A DNA stretch of 64,000 nt from Erwinia sorbitola (GCF_009738185.1 NZ_CP046509.1:1119501-1183500), one strand, 5' to 3'. Positions 20,960 to 31,918 are shown, counted from the stretch's first letter. Numbers and translations are program-made. The notes: generated by a model not told the origin, from the sequence alone.

Positions 20960-20963
<4 letters not shown>
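20232..20963 (+). CDS. qseG: Outer-membrane lipoprotein QseG (YfhG)
   Basis: This 243-residue protein has a signal peptide ending in the lipobox LGLLGC (Cys31). It lies between glrK and glrR, as in E. coli, where the homologue QseG is an outer-membrane lipoprotein that stimulates the kinase. The C-terminal third is rich in charged residues and probably coiled-coil (residues about 165-215). It starts 5 bp after glrK and overlaps glrR by 4 bp (ATGA), so the three genes are translationally coupled. Confidence 0.9.
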
Positions 20964-22294
<1,331 letters not shown>

Positions 22295-22431
22295 TTTTCA
22301 CTGCGGTAACTTTGTCTGATTATGGTAGTTTAACTGCCTGAAAAGAGACGGACATCCGGTATACCCGTATTTTCAGTTTGTTGTTGCCAACGGCAGGCAG
22401 GCTGACAGTAACGTGGTATACACTTAACTGA

Positions 22432-22809
<378 letters not shown>

Positions 22810-22832
22810 TTCTTCGCTTCATTTGCTAAACG

Positions 22833-22869
22833 AAAACGGGCTGATCGCGTTGTGCGGGCAGCCCGTTTT
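22833..22869. terminator. Bidirectional terminator between glnB and hmp
   Basis: AAAACGGGCTG (22833-22843) pairs with CAGCCCGTTTT (22859-22869), with T-runs on either strand. It lies between two convergent genes. Confidence 0.85.
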
Positions 22870-22872
22870 TAT

Positions 22873-24057
22873 TTACAACGCCTTATGCGGGCCAAACACT
22901 TCGTAATGAATGCGTTCTTTCGCCACGCCCAGCTCAATCAGGCGTTTTTCTTCTTCTGCCATAAAGGCCACCGGGCCACAAATATAAAATTGCATGGCCG
23001 GATCGCTGACGCGAGACTCCAGCGGCAGTAAGTTCATCAGCCCGCGCTGGTCATATTTCCCTTCATCCTGCGGATGTGGGTGGTTATACCAGACGTGCTG
23101 CCAGAAATTCGGCAGCTTCGCGCCAAGTGCGGCGACTTCTGCTGCAAAAGCATGGGTTGCGCCATTTTCAGTGGCATGTAACCACTGCACGACAGCCGGA
23201 TGCTTATCTTTTGCCAGCTGACCGAGCATCGCCAGCACTGGCGTCAGGCCTACTCCGCCAGAAATCAGCGTTACAGGGGTTTGCGGAGTAACATCCAGGA
23301 AGAAATCCCCTGCGGGTGGTGCCAGATGAATATGTTTACCAGCATGCTGCTGGTGCAACCAGCTCGACATCACGCCGCCTTCCTCATGACGCACTGCGAT
23401 ACGGTAATCGCGACCATTTGGCGTGCGCGTCAATGAGTATTGACGAATCTCCTGGTTCTTAAAGCTGGGATCTTTTACCCATATCGCCAGATATTGTCCG
23501 GCTTTATAATCCACCACCGGTTTGCCATCGACAGGGGTCAGGATAAAGCTTTTGATGACTGAGCTTTGCGGGACAACTTCGCTGATCACAAACTCACGAT
23601 TGCCACCGCGCCAGCCGCCGGTTTTTTCTTCCACTTCTTCATAAATCTGCTCTTCGCGCTGAATAAAAATCCCCGCCAGCACGTCGTAAGCCTTACTCCA
23701 GGCCTGCATAACTTCTTCGCCCGGTTGCAGCATTTCATCAATACTTGCCAACAGATGCTTACCTACGATTGGATACTGATCGGGGCGAATAGCAAAACTG
23801 GTGTGTTTTTGGGCAATTTTCTCTACCGCAGGGCCGAGAGCGGCCAGATTATCGAGGTTGCTGGCATAGGCGCAGACAGCGTTAAACAGCGCTTCCGGCT
23901 GGTTACCCGTGCTCTGGTTACTCATATTAAAGATATCTTTCAGCTCGGGATTGTGACTAAACATCCGATGATAAAAATGCGAGGTGAGACGTGGGCCTAA
24001 TGCCGCAACGGCGGGAATAGTCGACTTAACGGTGGCAATAGTTTTGCTGTCCAGCAT
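22873..24057 (-). CDS. hmp: Flavohaemoglobin / nitric oxide dioxygenase
   Basis: Hmp oxidises NO to nitrate with O2 and NAD(P)H. The 394-residue protein has a globin domain (1 to about 140; proximal haem His in IAQKHTSF), an FAD-binding domain (about 150-260; IRQYSLTR) and an NAD-binding domain (about 265-394; [16 protein letters not shown], and the C-terminal FGPHKAL). The start [15 protein letters not shown] after AAGGAG matches E. coli; the longer frame to 24135 covers the promoter and NsrR box. It is divergent from glyA, as in E. coli. Confidence 0.96.
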   Translation of the reverse strand: MLDSKTIATVKSTIPAVAALGPRLTSHFYHRMFSHNPELKDIFNMSNQSTGNQPEALFNAVCAYASNLDNLAALGPAVEKIAQKHTSFAIRPDQYPIVGKHLLASIDEMLQPGEEVMQAWSKAYDVLAGIFIQREEQIYEEVEEKTGGWRGGNREFVISEVVPQSSVIKSFILTPVDGKPVVDYKAGQYLAIWVKDPSFKNQEIRQYSLTRTPNGRDYRIAVRHEEGGVMSSWLHQQHAGKHIHLAPPAGDFFLDVTPQTPVTLISGGVGLTPVLAMLGQLAKDKHPAVVQWLHATENGATHAFAAEVAALGAKLPNFWQHVWYNHPHPQDEGKYDQRGLMNLLPLESRVSDPAMQFYICGPVAFMAEEEKRLIELGVAKERIHYEVFGPHKAL

Positions 24058-24082
24058 AGCGTACTCCTTAACAGGAAATATA

Positions 24083-24105
24083 AACATGTATTTCAAATGC
24101 ATCTT
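24083..24105 (-). promoter_or_regulatory. NsrR operator of hmp
   Basis: Read on the minus strand this is AAGATGCATTT, one spacer base, then AAATACATGTT, matching the 11-1-11 inverted repeat recognised by the NO-sensing Fe-S repressor NsrR. It lies 26 bp upstream of the hmp start codon. Confidence 0.85.
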
Positions 24106-24263
24106 ATAATGCATCGTAGTGTGCTGTAAATACACCTTTCATGCGGGTGGTTATTTGCCCCTGCGTCAGGTAGGGTCAATATGAAAAAACAGCATCTGGC
24201 AGATGAGGATAATTCCGTATCAGGGGCTTGCAATAAACAGGAACTAACCCTAGCGCTAACTGA

Positions 24264-24279
24264 AGCCAATCGTTTGCGT
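24264..24279 (+). promoter_or_regulatory. PurR operator of glyA
   Basis: AGCCAATCGTTTGCGT fits ANGCAANCGNTTNCNT with a single mismatch and resembles the known E. coli glyA PurR site. It lies 110 bp before the glyA start. A CCCCCGACGGGGG hairpin follows at 24340-24352 in the leader. Confidence 0.75.
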
Positions 24280-24389
24280 AAAAAGGCGGTCTTGAAGCTA
24301 TTCAACAGGTGCGAAAACAGTTTAAACTGTTGCCATCACCCCCGACGGGGGCATTCATTATTGAAAGTCAGTTGAGTCAGGAGATGCAG

Positions 24390-25643
24390 ATGTTAAAGCG
24401 TGAAATGAACATTGCCGATTACGACGCCGATTTATGGCAGGCGATGGAGCAGGAGAAAGTGCGTCAGGAAGAGCACATCGAGCTGATTGCTTCAGAGAAC
24501 TACACCAGCCCACGTGTGATGCAGGCTCAGGGATCACAGCTGACCAACAAGTACGCTGAAGGTTATCCGGGCAAACGCTACTACGGTGGCTGTGAGTATG
24601 TGGATATCGTTGAACAGCTGGCTATCGACCGCGCAAAAGCACTGTTCGGTGCTGATTACGCCAACGTTCAGCCGCACTCTGGTTCCCAGGCTAACTTCGC
24701 GGTATACACTGCGTTGTTGCAGCCGGGCGATACCATTCTGGGCATGAACCTGGCTCACGGTGGCCACCTGACCCACGGTTCCCCGGTTAACCTTTCCGGT
24801 AAACTGTATAACGTCATTCCTTATGGCATCGACGAAACCGGTAAAATTGATTACAACGAGCTGGCCGAACTGGCGAAAAAACATCAGCCAAAAATGATTG
24901 TCGGCGGCTTCTCTGCCTACTCCGGCGTGTGCGACTGGGCAAAAATGCGCGAAATCGCGGATACCGTTGGCGCTTACCTGTTCGTGGATATGGCACACGT
25001 TGCCGGTCTGATTGCGGCGGATGTTTACCCTAACCCGGTACCGCATGCGCATATTGTGACTTCCACTACGCACAAAACCCTGGCTGGCCCACGCGGCGGT
25101 CTGATCCTCGCCCACGGTGGCTCAGAAGAGCTGTACAAGAAGCTGAACTCTGCTGTTTTCCCTGGTGGACAGGGCGGCCCACTGATGCACGTTATCGCGG
25201 GTAAAGCTGTTGCGTTCAAAGAAGCGATGGAGCCAGAGTTCAAAACCTACCAGCAGCAGGTAGCTAAGAATGCTAAAGCGATGGTAGAAGTGTTCCTGGA
25301 GCGCGGCTACAACGTCGTTTCTGGCGGCACACATAACCACCTGTTCCTGCTGGATCTGGTGGACAAAAATCTGACCGGTAAAGAAGCTGATGCTGCCCTG
25401 GGCCGCGCCAACATTACCGTTAACAAAAACAGCGTACCTAACGATCCGAAGAGCCCGTTTGTGACTTCTGGTATCCGCATCGGTTCCCCGGCTGTGACCC
25501 GTCGCGGCTTTAAAGAAGCAGAAGTGCGCGAACTGGCAGGCTGGATCAGCGATATTCTCGACAATATCAACGATGAAGGCGTCAGCGAGCGCGTGAAGAA
25601 GCAGGTGCTGGATATCTGCGCACGCTTCCCGGTCTACGCATAA
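24390..25643 (+). CDS. glyA: Serine hydroxymethyltransferase
   Basis: GlyA is a 417-residue PLP enzyme that converts serine and tetrahydrofolate to glycine and 5,10-methylene-THF, the main one-carbon source. The PLP-lysine lies in [15 protein letters not shown], and the N-terminal block [20 protein letters not shown] and length match E. coli. ATG 24390 is six bases after GGAG; the frame upstream to 24309 lacks homology. A PurR box upstream indicates purine-responsive control. It is divergent from hmp, and the 332-bp gap holds the NsrR and PurR sites. Confidence 0.97.
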   Translation: MLKREMNIADYDADLWQAMEQEKVRQEEHIELIASENYTSPRVMQAQGSQLTNKYAEGYPGKRYYGGCEYVDIVEQLAIDRAKALFGADYANVQPHSGSQANFAVYTALLQPGDTILGMNLAHGGHLTHGSPVNLSGKLYNVIPYGIDETGKIDYNELAELAKKHQPKMIVGGFSAYSGVCDWAKMREIADTVGAYLFVDMAHVAGLIAADVYPNPVPHAHIVTSTTHKTLAGPRGGLILAHGGSEELYKKLNSAVFPGGQGGPLMHVIAGKAVAFKEAMEPEFKTYQQQVAKNAKAMVEVFLERGYNVVSGGTHNHLFLLDLVDKNLTGKEADAALGRANITVNKNSVPNDPKSPFVTSGIRIGSPAVTRRGFKEAEVRELAGWISDILDNINDEGVSERVKKQVLDICARFPVYA

Positions 25644-25735
25644 TATCCCGGTCATACCTCGAGCAGCAGGGCGCATTGCGCTGTTCAAAAAGGCTAAAGC
25701 CTTTTAGTCCTGCAGCTTGAATTATTCAGGGTATA
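25644..25735. repeat. Palindromic intergenic repeat after glyA (short form)
   Basis: The ends form an imperfect inverted repeat: the left end reads TATCCCGGTCATACCTCGAG with GCAGG, and the right end read in reverse is TATACCCTGAATAATTCAAG with CTGCAGG. Inside is the hairpin AAAAGGCT-AA-AGCCTTTT (25688-25705). The terminal TACCC...GGGTA and CTGCAGCTTGAATTATT sequences resemble small non-coding repeats scattered in Erwinia, Serratia and relatives, recognised from memory. It is probably transcribed in the glyA 3' UTR. Confidence 0.55.
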
Positions 25736-25755
25736 TACTGAACGCTGTAATCGAT

Positions 25756-25791
25756 AAATAGCGGAACACGAGAGTGTCCCGCTATTTTTTT
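25756..25791 (+). terminator. glyA intrinsic terminator
   Basis: AAATAGCGGAACAC pairs with GTGTCCCGCTATTT (one mismatch, short GAGA loop) and is followed by TTTTTT. Confidence 0.85.
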
Positions 25792-25837
25792 ATCCCGTGC
25801 CGCGGTGTACATTAGCCTCCACATTATCGGAGGGAAA

Positions 25838-26974
25838 ATGACGATACGCTCCACGTACTGGCTTGGACTGAGCTACTTCACCTACTTTTTCGCCTATGGC
25901 GTTTACTTACCGTTCTGGGGCGTCTGGCTAAAAGACAGCGGCCTGCAACCGGAAAAAATTGGCCTGCTGCTGGGCTGCGGCATGATTGCCCGTTTCGTCG
26001 GTAGCCTGATAATTGCCTCACGCGTTACCAATCCTTCCCGTTTAATCAGCGTACTGCGCCTGCTGGCATTGCTGACGCTGCTGTTTGCTTTAGGCTTCTG
26101 GGCGGGCACCCAGTGGGTCTGGCTGCTTCTGGTCATGATCGGTTTCAACCTGTTCTTCTCGCCGCTGGTGCCGCTGAGTGATTCTCTGGCCGCCACCTGG
26201 CAGCGACAAATTGCGCTGCCTTACGGTCCGGTGCGGCTGTGGGGATCGCTGGCCTTTGTTATCAGCTCTGCTCTTACTGGCGTTATGGTCACGCATTTTT
26301 CCTATCACGCCATCCTGATACTGCTCTGCATTGGCTGTGGAGCGATGATCGCCGGTATGATGCTGCGTCCGGCGGTCATGCCATTGGGAACGGAAAAACA
26401 GACCGCGCACAGCGGATGGGCGCAGTGGAAGCAGATGCTGAGTGAAACTGCCGTCTGCCGTTTCCTGCTGTGCGTAACGTTAATGCAGGGGGCACACGCC
26501 GCCTATTACGGTTTTAGTGCGATCTACTGGCAGGAAGCGGGTTACTCATCGAGCATCGTCGGCTATTTGTGGTCGCTGGGGGTGGTGGCCGAGATCGTGG
26601 TATTTGCCGCCAGTAGCCGACTGTTCCGCCGCTGGAGCGCGCGTGACCTGCTGCTGCTCTCCTGCATATCTGCGCTGATACGCTGGGGCATTATGGCTTC
26701 ATCCACCGATCTGGGTTGGCTGATCGTTGCGCAGATTCTGCACTGCGGCAGTTTTACCGTTTGCCATCTGGCTGCGATGCGCTTTATCGCTGCCCGTGAT
26801 GGTGGCGAGGTGATTCGCCTGCAATCGGTCTATTCGGCGCTGGCGATGGGCGGCGGTATTGCTTTGATGACAATGGTGTGTGGCGTGCTGTTCCAGCATT
26901 TGCAGGGCGGTGTGTTCTGGGTAATGGCGCTGCTGGTGGTTCCAGTATTGTTCCTGCGGCCGAAGGTAACCTGA
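25838..26974 (+). CDS. hcaT: HcaT-family MFS transporter (putative 3-phenylpropionate permease)
   Basis: This 378-residue major-facilitator protein has about 12 membrane segments, close in length and sequence to E. coli HcaT (379 residues; blocks YFTYFFAYGVYLPFWGVWLKD, GFNLFFSPLVPLSD, LQGAHAAYYGFSAIYWQ). HcaT is a putative 3-phenylpropionate importer. The start is ATG 25838 after GGAGGGAAA. No hca catabolic genes are nearby, so the substrate here is uncertain. It ends 1 bp before the convergent csiE stop, with no room for a dedicated terminator. Confidence 0.9.
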   Translation: MTIRSTYWLGLSYFTYFFAYGVYLPFWGVWLKDSGLQPEKIGLLLGCGMIARFVGSLIIASRVTNPSRLISVLRLLALLTLLFALGFWAGTQWVWLLLVMIGFNLFFSPLVPLSDSLAATWQRQIALPYGPVRLWGSLAFVISSALTGVMVTHFSYHAILILLCIGCGAMIAGMMLRPAVMPLGTEKQTAHSGWAQWKQMLSETAVCRFLLCVTLMQGAHAAYYGFSAIYWQEAGYSSSIVGYLWSLGVVAEIVVFAASSRLFRRWSARDLLLLSCISALIRWGIMASSTDLGWLIVAQILHCGSFTVCHLAAMRFIAARDGGEVIRLQSVYSALAMGGGIALMTMVCGVLFQHLQGGVFWVMALLVVPVLFLRPKVT

Positions 26975-28243
26975 CTATGACTCCAGCAGCAGGCGGATGC
27001 TACGCTGCTGGTGTTCTCCCAGCGGGAGTTCAGCATGAATCAGAGGCGGTGAATAGAGCGGCAGTGGAGTGGCATAGGGCGTAATCACCAGCGCGATGCC
27101 TTTAGGCGCGCTATGCCGTTGAAAATCGCTGACATCCTGATACTTAATATTGAGCGGCAGCAGCGTCAGTTCGCGTAGCTGCCGCTCAACCAGACGTTCC
27201 AGCTCGCTGTCACGCCCGATTAACAGCAATACCTGCTTCTCTTGCAGAGCGCTCTCCTGCATCAGCCACGCACCAAAAATAATCACAATCAGCCCCATCT
27301 CTTCATCGCTGAATTGCACACTGTACTGCTGCTCAAATGCGGCAATGGCCTCACGGGTGGTGCGTAACAGGCGCGGATATTGCTGGGCGATATCTTCAAC
27401 CAGACTGTGATCGATGCCGATGGAAAACAGAGTCCGCTCCAGCGCCTGGGCCAGGTGAGTATAAAGCTGGGTACTCAGCCCGGCGTCATTGCTGAAGACC
27501 ATACCGGACAGAGCCTGGAAGCGCTGGATCAACAGTTCAACAGCGTGGAAAAGCTGACGTTCATGATCGCCGTCGATATGCTGCACTAGCGGAATATGTA
27601 GCTGGCTGAACAACAGCGCCAGCAGATCGATCTCACTGTCAGTAGCCTGGTAACCACGTTTACGCCAGCAGTGCCCAATATTTTTAGCCAGTGCATACTC
27701 AGATTTACCTCTGAGCCACTGCTGCTGCTGCAATGTAAATTCTGGCCGACAGTGCCAGGCGAGGGAATAGCGTAGCCATACCTGTAGAAAATGGCCGTCG
27801 CGGCTGCTGAATTCACGGCCCAGATAGAGCGAGCAGTGCTGAATCAGTGCCGTCAGATTTTGTTCGTCGTACAGAGCTTTATCCACCGGCAGCATTCGCA
27901 GCTGGTGTCTGATGGCAGCAGAAAATTCGTTATGGATAAAGTCTGGCGACAGCCGAAGCGCCCGACGCAAACTATGCAGCAGGCACAGGCGCTGATCTAA
28001 GTGCGTACCAATAATACGCAACATTCCCAGGCTATCCTGCTCAATAGCAAGACGGTGATAACGCTGGATTTCCTCTGCCACCTCCGCTATATCTTGCCGG
28101 GTCAGGGCGGGATCCACACTGTTAAGCTGGCAAACTGAATCCACCGTAACAATGAATTCAGGAAGGCATAGCATTAAAAGCAGGTGGCAACGGCGCTGTG
28201 GACTGGAGAGGACAGAAATTTCTGGTGAGTGTGCACTCATCAT
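26975..28243 (-). CDS. csiE: Stationary-phase inducible protein CsiE
   Basis: This 422-residue protein is homologous to E. coli CsiE (426 residues; shared LYTHLAQAL, SDEEMGLIVIIFGAWLMQE, LRELTLLPLNIK and the C-terminal PLIHAEL region). The layout resembles PTS-regulation-domain proteins: an N-terminal winged-helix-like part, PRD-like middle regions and a possible PTS IIB-like C-terminal part. In E. coli it is induced by RpoS and cAMP-CRP; the molecular function is unknown. It is tail-to-tail with hcaT, as in E. coli. Confidence 0.9.
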   Translation of the reverse strand: MMSAHSPEISVLSSPQRRCHLLLMLCLPEFIVTVDSVCQLNSVDPALTRQDIAEVAEEIQRYHRLAIEQDSLGMLRIIGTHLDQRLCLLHSLRRALRLSPDFIHNEFSAAIRHQLRMLPVDKALYDEQNLTALIQHCSLYLGREFSSRDGHFLQVWLRYSLAWHCRPEFTLQQQQWLRGKSEYALAKNIGHCWRKRGYQATDSEIDLLALLFSQLHIPLVQHIDGDHERQLFHAVELLIQRFQALSGMVFSNDAGLSTQLYTHLAQALERTLFSIGIDHSLVEDIAQQYPRLLRTTREAIAAFEQQYSVQFSDEEMGLIVIIFGAWLMQESALQEKQVLLLIGRDSELERLVERQLRELTLLPLNIKYQDVSDFQRHSAPKGIALVITPYATPLPLYSPPLIHAELPLGEHQQRSIRLLLES

Positions 28244-28361
28244 CTGTGATCCCAGTAGCGATTGATTATGTTAAGAATAGCCTGAGCTGCCAGCGCTGTG
28301 ACCCCCCGGGCCAGTTTTATTCAGGGCTTTCAGGACAGGTCACAAAAATAATCAGCAAATA

Positions 28362-29027
28362 TTGAGGTTGAAGATTAATTTGTTACATTATAACAGATGT
28401 GGGATCGCGGCTCTCGGCCTGATAATTGCCTTCTCTTCGTCAATTGTCTGCGCGCATCCGCACAGTTTTATCGATATGCAGACCTCGCTGGTACATCAGG
28501 GCGATGAGCTTACCGGGTTAAAAATGCGCTGGGTAATGGATGAAATTACTTCTGCTGATCTGCTGTACGATGCCGGAACGGCAAAAGCGGACTCGGTGGT
28601 GTGGAAAAAACTGGCAGCCGAAGTGATGGCAAATGTGCTGGGGCAGCACTACTTTACCGAGTTCTGGCATCAGAAACAGCCGGTTAAATTTGAAAACCTG
28701 CCGCCGGAGTATCATCTTTCACGGCAGGGGCATCAGGCGGTACTGGAGTTTATTCTGCCGCTGGCACATCCGCAGGCCTTGAAAGGTCAGCGATATACTT
28801 TCTCGACCTTCGATCCAACCTACTTTGTTGATATGTATTACGACTCTGAAAAAGCACTGATTGTCCCGGCTGAACTGGCAGCACAATGCCATTTCGAACT
28901 GTATACACCAAAACCGGATGCTTCCATGCAGGCCTATGCGTTGTCTCTGGATAAAGCCGATGCGCCAGCGGAAGAGATGGATCTTGGCCGCCAGTTTGCT
29001 CAGACCGTGACGTTGATATGCCAGTAA
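28362..29027 (+). CDS. DUF1007 periplasmic protein of a NicO metal-transport pair
   Basis: This protein of about 221 residues has a hydrophobic signal segment ending near VCA-HPHSFID. The His-rich mature N-terminus (HPHSFIDM) and overall pattern are those of DUF1007 proteins, which pair with NicO-family nickel/cobalt transporters and probably bind metal in the periplasm. No ATG start exists; in-frame TTG codons occur at 28362, 28368 and 28380. The last gives a compact signal peptide but would overlap the Zur-like box at 28381. The 3' end overlaps the NicO gene by 10 bp, so the two are coupled. Confidence 0.8.
   Translation: MRLKINLLHYNRCGIAALGLIIAFSSSIVCAHPHSFIDMQTSLVHQGDELTGLKMRWVMDEITSADLLYDAGTAKADSVVWKKLAAEVMANVLGQHYFTEFWHQKQPVKFENLPPEYHLSRQGHQAVLEFILPLAHPQALKGQRYTFSTFDPTYFVDMYYDSEKALIVPAELAAQCHFELYTPKPDASMQAYALSLDKADAPAEEMDLGRQFAQTVTLICQ
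28381..28395. promoter_or_regulatory. Zur-like operator at the start of the DUF1007-NicO operon
   Basis: TGTTACATTATAACA matches 14 of 15 positions of the central gammaproteobacterial Zur consensus TGTTATANTATAACA and is an inverted repeat (TGTTA-N5-TAACA). It lies at the beginning of the DUF1007 frame. The outer flanks fit less well. Confidence 0.5.
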
Positions 29028-30019
29028 ACGATCTCAGCCGCCCTTTGCGCCGGGGGAGAATCTGGCCGCCCGGACTACTGCTTGCTGCTTTCGTGCTGGC
29101 GGCGCTATGGGTCTGGCAGCGCTGGCCGCAGATTCTTTTACAGAGCATTTTATGGCAGAAAAGCCTGCATCAGCAGATGACCGGTTTACTGCAACAGGTA
29201 GCCAGCGACCCTCATCAGGCCGGGCTGGCGCTGATGGGATTTAGCCTGCTTTACGGTGTGCTGCATGCGCTTGGGCCAGGACATGGCAAAGTGGTTATCG
29301 CTACATTCCTTGCCACTCATCCCACAAAAATGAAAACCAGCCTGCAACTGACGCTGGCCGCTGCGGTGGTGCAGGGCGCAGTGGCGATTGCGCTGGTAAC
29401 AGTGATGCTGGGAGTTCTACAACTCTCTTCCCGTCAGCTGCATCTCAGCAGCTACTGGCTGGAGAAGGGCAGCTATCTGCTGGTGAGCGGACTGGGCCTG
29501 TGGCTGTGCTGGCGAGCGCTGAAAAAACTGTGGATAGCGCTGCGGCCTGCCCCCGTCAGAATGACTATCACCCGTATCCTGCCCGCCGGGCATCAGCACG
29601 GTGAACACTGCGGCTGCGGGCATCAGCATATCCCTGACAGTGCGATGCTGTCACAGGCGACCGGATGGAAAACGAAGGCAGCGGTAGTGCTGTCGATGGG
29701 ATTACGCCCCTGCTCGGGTGCCATCATGATGCTGCTGTTTTCAAAAGTGATTGGTGTCTACGTATGGGGTGTGCTGTCGGCACTGGTGATGGCGCTCGGT
29801 ACGGCATTGACCGTATCAGGCATGGCGCTGGTGGTGCAGCTATCGCGTTCGCTGGCACAGCGGTTAACCCGCAATAGTGGTGCTGCCGCCTGGCATAATG
29901 TGCTGCTGAATTGTCTGGCGTTAACGGGAGGAGTGCTGCTGGTCGCTGCGGGAGTGCTGCTGTGGTTCAGTGCGCAACCGGCGATGTCTGGAGGCATCCG
30001 GCCAATGCTACTGCGTTGA
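29018..30019 (+). CDS. NicO-family nickel/cobalt (or zinc) transporter
   Basis: This 333-residue inner-membrane protein has a TM segment near residues 17-34 and five or six further helices. The family signature LLYGVLHALGPGHGKVVIATFLATH carries the conserved His residues, and a His-rich cytoplasmic loop (GHQHGEHCGCGHQH, about 190-203) precedes GLRPCSGAIMMLLFSK, as in RcnA and other NicO proteins. Known members move Ni or Co, some as efflux pumps. With the Zur-like site upstream, a zinc-linked role is possible here. ATG 29018 overlaps the DUF1007 gene. Confidence 0.87.
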   Translation: MPVNDLSRPLRRGRIWPPGLLLAAFVLAALWVWQRWPQILLQSILWQKSLHQQMTGLLQQVASDPHQAGLALMGFSLLYGVLHALGPGHGKVVIATFLATHPTKMKTSLQLTLAAAVVQGAVAIALVTVMLGVLQLSSRQLHLSSYWLEKGSYLLVSGLGLWLCWRALKKLWIALRPAPVRMTITRILPAGHQHGEHCGCGHQHIPDSAMLSQATGWKTKAAVVLSMGLRPCSGAIMMLLFSKVIGVYVWGVLSALVMALGTALTVSGMALVVQLSRSLAQRLTRNSGAAAWHNVLLNCLALTGGVLLVAAGVLLWFSAQPAMSGGIRPMLLR

Positions 30020-30074
30020 AGATTAGCTGGCGATCGGGACTGTGCTGCATAATCTTCTGCGGATTTTTATAAAG

Positions 30075-30094
30075 GGGCGAGGCACGCCTCGCCC
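30075..30094 (-). terminator. Probable suhB terminator hairpin
   Basis: GGGCGAGGC (30075-30083) pairs with GCCTCGCCC (30086-30094). On the minus strand it is followed by CTTTATAAAAA. It lies 10 bp beyond the suhB stop. Confidence 0.6.
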
Positions 30095-30103
30095 TGTCGC
30101 AAA

Positions 30104-30907
30104 TTAACGCTTCAGTGCTTCACTCAGCTCGTCACGCATATTTGCCAGCATGGCCTTCACCACGCGTGGGTTACCCGCCACAATATTACCTGAGTGCATA
30201 TAGCCATGAGCGCCAACGAAGTCAGTTACCAGACCGCCTGCTTCACGCACCAGCAGTTCACCTGCGGCGAAATCCCAGGGCTTCAGGCCGATTTCGAAGT
30301 AACCGTCTACGCGACCGGCAGCCACATAGGCCAGATCCAGCGCAGCAGAACCGGTGCGACGGAAGTCAGCGCACTGGGTAAACAGTTTGCCCACGATATT
30401 GATATACGGGGTTGCGTGCTGCTTCAGTTTGAACGGGAAGCCGGTAGCGAGAATGGTGCCATCCAGATCGCGAGCGGTGCCGCCGCGCAGACGGTAGCCG
30501 TTAAGCTGGGTGCCCTGGCCGCGTACGGCGCTGAAAAGTTCATTGCGCATTGGATCGTATACAACGGCGACTTCAGTGCGGCCTTTGATACGTACGGCGA
30601 TAGAAACACAGAAGTGAGGCAGGCGTTTGATGTAGTTGGTGGTGCCATCCAGAGGATCGATAACCCATTGCACATCCTGGTCTTCGCCCTGCAATTCACC
30701 ACTCTCTTCAGCGATGATGGTGTGCTGTGGGTAAGATTTGCGGATCACTTCAATAATCTGACGTTCCGCTTCACGGTCAACATTGGTGACAAAGTCATTG
30801 CTGCCTTTCTGGCTGGCTTCGACGGAGTCCGGGGTTTCATAGTGCTTGGCAATTACGTTTCCGGCCTTGCGCGCAGCGCGCACGGCAATGTTGAGCATTG
30901 GATGCAT
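30104..30907 (-). CDS. suhB: Inositol-1-monophosphatase / rRNA biogenesis factor SuhB
   Basis: This 267-residue protein has the same length as E. coli SuhB. Mg-dependent phosphatase motifs are EESGE (near residue 67), DPLDGTTNYI (near 84) and the C-terminal WDFAAGELLVREAGG (near 212). In E. coli SuhB binds NusA/RNA polymerase in the rrn antitermination complex, which is its main physiological role. The start is MHPMLNIAVRAARKAG. A palindromic repeat (30943-31059) sits just upstream in its 5' region, and trmJ is divergent. Confidence 0.96.
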   Translation of the reverse strand: MHPMLNIAVRAARKAGNVIAKHYETPDSVEASQKGSNDFVTNVDREAERQIIEVIRKSYPQHTIIAEESGELQGEDQDVQWVIDPLDGTTNYIKRLPHFCVSIAVRIKGRTEVAVVYDPMRNELFSAVRGQGTQLNGYRLRGGTARDLDGTILATGFPFKLKQHATPYINIVGKLFTQCADFRRTGSAALDLAYVAAGRVDGYFEIGLKPWDFAAGELLVREAGGLVTDFVGAHGYMHSGNIVAGNPRVVKAMLANMRDELSEALKR

Positions 30908-30942
30908 AGTAAGTTTCGTCTCGCTGGATGTTAAAGAACGGT

Positions 30943-31059
30943 TTACCCTTCATGCTTGAAGCTGTCGCCGCGTTAGCCGCGCTCGCTCACCCGAATCACT
31001 TACTTTAGTAAGCTCACGGGATTCGCTCTCTTGCTACAGCACCAATCATTTTGGGTAAA
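30943..31059. repeat. Palindromic intergenic repeat between suhB and trmJ (about 117 bp)
   Basis: The outer ends are a long inverted repeat: TTTACCCTTCATGCTTGAAG with CTGT at left against TTTACCCAAAATGATTGGTG with CTGT read from the right. The centre contains ACTTACT-TT-AGTAAG inside CCCG...CGGG. The structure resembles ERIC-like miniature elements of enterobacteria, and the TTACCC/GGGTAA ends recall the element after glyA. It lies in the suhB 5' leader region and would fold strongly in RNA. Confidence 0.65.
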
Positions 31060-31164
31060 TATCAAATCTTATAGAAAACGGCGCGTAGTATAGCAGGGCA
31101 GCGCGGTAAATGTCCTGAAAATATGTTAGCATCGTCAAATTAACTCCCAGACCCCAGAATCCTT

Positions 31165-31890
31165 ATGCTGCAAAATATCCGAATTGTGCTGGTCGAGACC
31201 TCTCACACTGGCAACATGGGCTCTGTCGCCCGTGCGATGAAAACCATGGGTTTAACTAACCTTTATCTGGTCAATCCACTGGTCAAGCCGGACTCGCAGG
31301 CCATTGCCCTGGCGGCTGGCGCCAGCGATGTGATTGGTGATGCGAAAATCGTTGATACTTTCGATGAAGCGATTGCTGGCTGTAGCCTGGTGGTGGGAAC
31401 CAGCGCCCGATCGCGCTCCCTGCCGTGGCCGATGCTTGACCCGCGCGAGTGCGGTTTAAAGAGCGTGGAAGAGGGCCGGCAGGCGCCAGTGGCGCTGGTA
31501 TTTGGCCGCGAACGCGTCGGTCTGACCAATGAAGAATTGCAGAAATGCCACTATCACGTGGCGATTGCCGCAAACCCGGACTACAGCTCGCTGAACCTGG
31601 CGATGGCTGTGCAGGTCATTACCTATGAAGTGCGTATGGCCTGGTTACAGTCGCTGGAAGCTGAACAGGAAGCACCAGAGGAGTCACCTTATCCGCTGGT
31701 CGACGATCTCGAGCGCTTCTACCAGCATATGGAAAAAATGATGACCCGCAGCGGATTTATCCGTGAAGCCAGCCCGGGGCAGGTGATGAGCAAGATGCGC
31801 CGTCTGTTTACTCGTGCGCGCCCCGAGCGCGATGAGTTGAATATCCTGCGCGGTATGCTCTCCTCGCTGGAGAAACCACGCGGCGAGTAG
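31165..31890 (+). CDS. trmJ: tRNA (cytidine/uridine-2'-O-)-methyltransferase TrmJ
   Basis: This 241-residue SPOUT-class enzyme methylates the ribose of nucleotide 32 in several tRNAs using SAM. The catalytic fold is at the N-terminus ([22 protein letters not shown] with the conserved Asn/Arg), the knot region is [16 protein letters not shown] (about 110-125) and [14 protein letters not shown], and a C-terminal helical tail follows. It precedes iscR, as in E. coli, with the IscR boxes starting 28 bp after its stop. Confidence 0.95.
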   Translation: MLQNIRIVLVETSHTGNMGSVARAMKTMGLTNLYLVNPLVKPDSQAIALAAGASDVIGDAKIVDTFDEAIAGCSLVVGTSARSRSLPWPMLDPRECGLKSVEEGRQAPVALVFGRERVGLTNEELQKCHYHVAIAANPDYSSLNLAMAVQVITYEVRMAWLQSLEAEQEAPEESPYPLVDDLERFYQHMEKMMTRSGFIREASPGQVMSKMRRLFTRARPERDELNILRGMLSSLEKPRGE

Positions 31891-31918
31891 CAGTATTGTT
31901 GAATAAAATAGCAGCATA

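Noticed and set aside
24181..24375. 64-codon open frame in the hmp-glyA gap
   Set aside because: It covers the PurR operator and leader hairpin, has no homology I recognise, and lies where promoters are expected.
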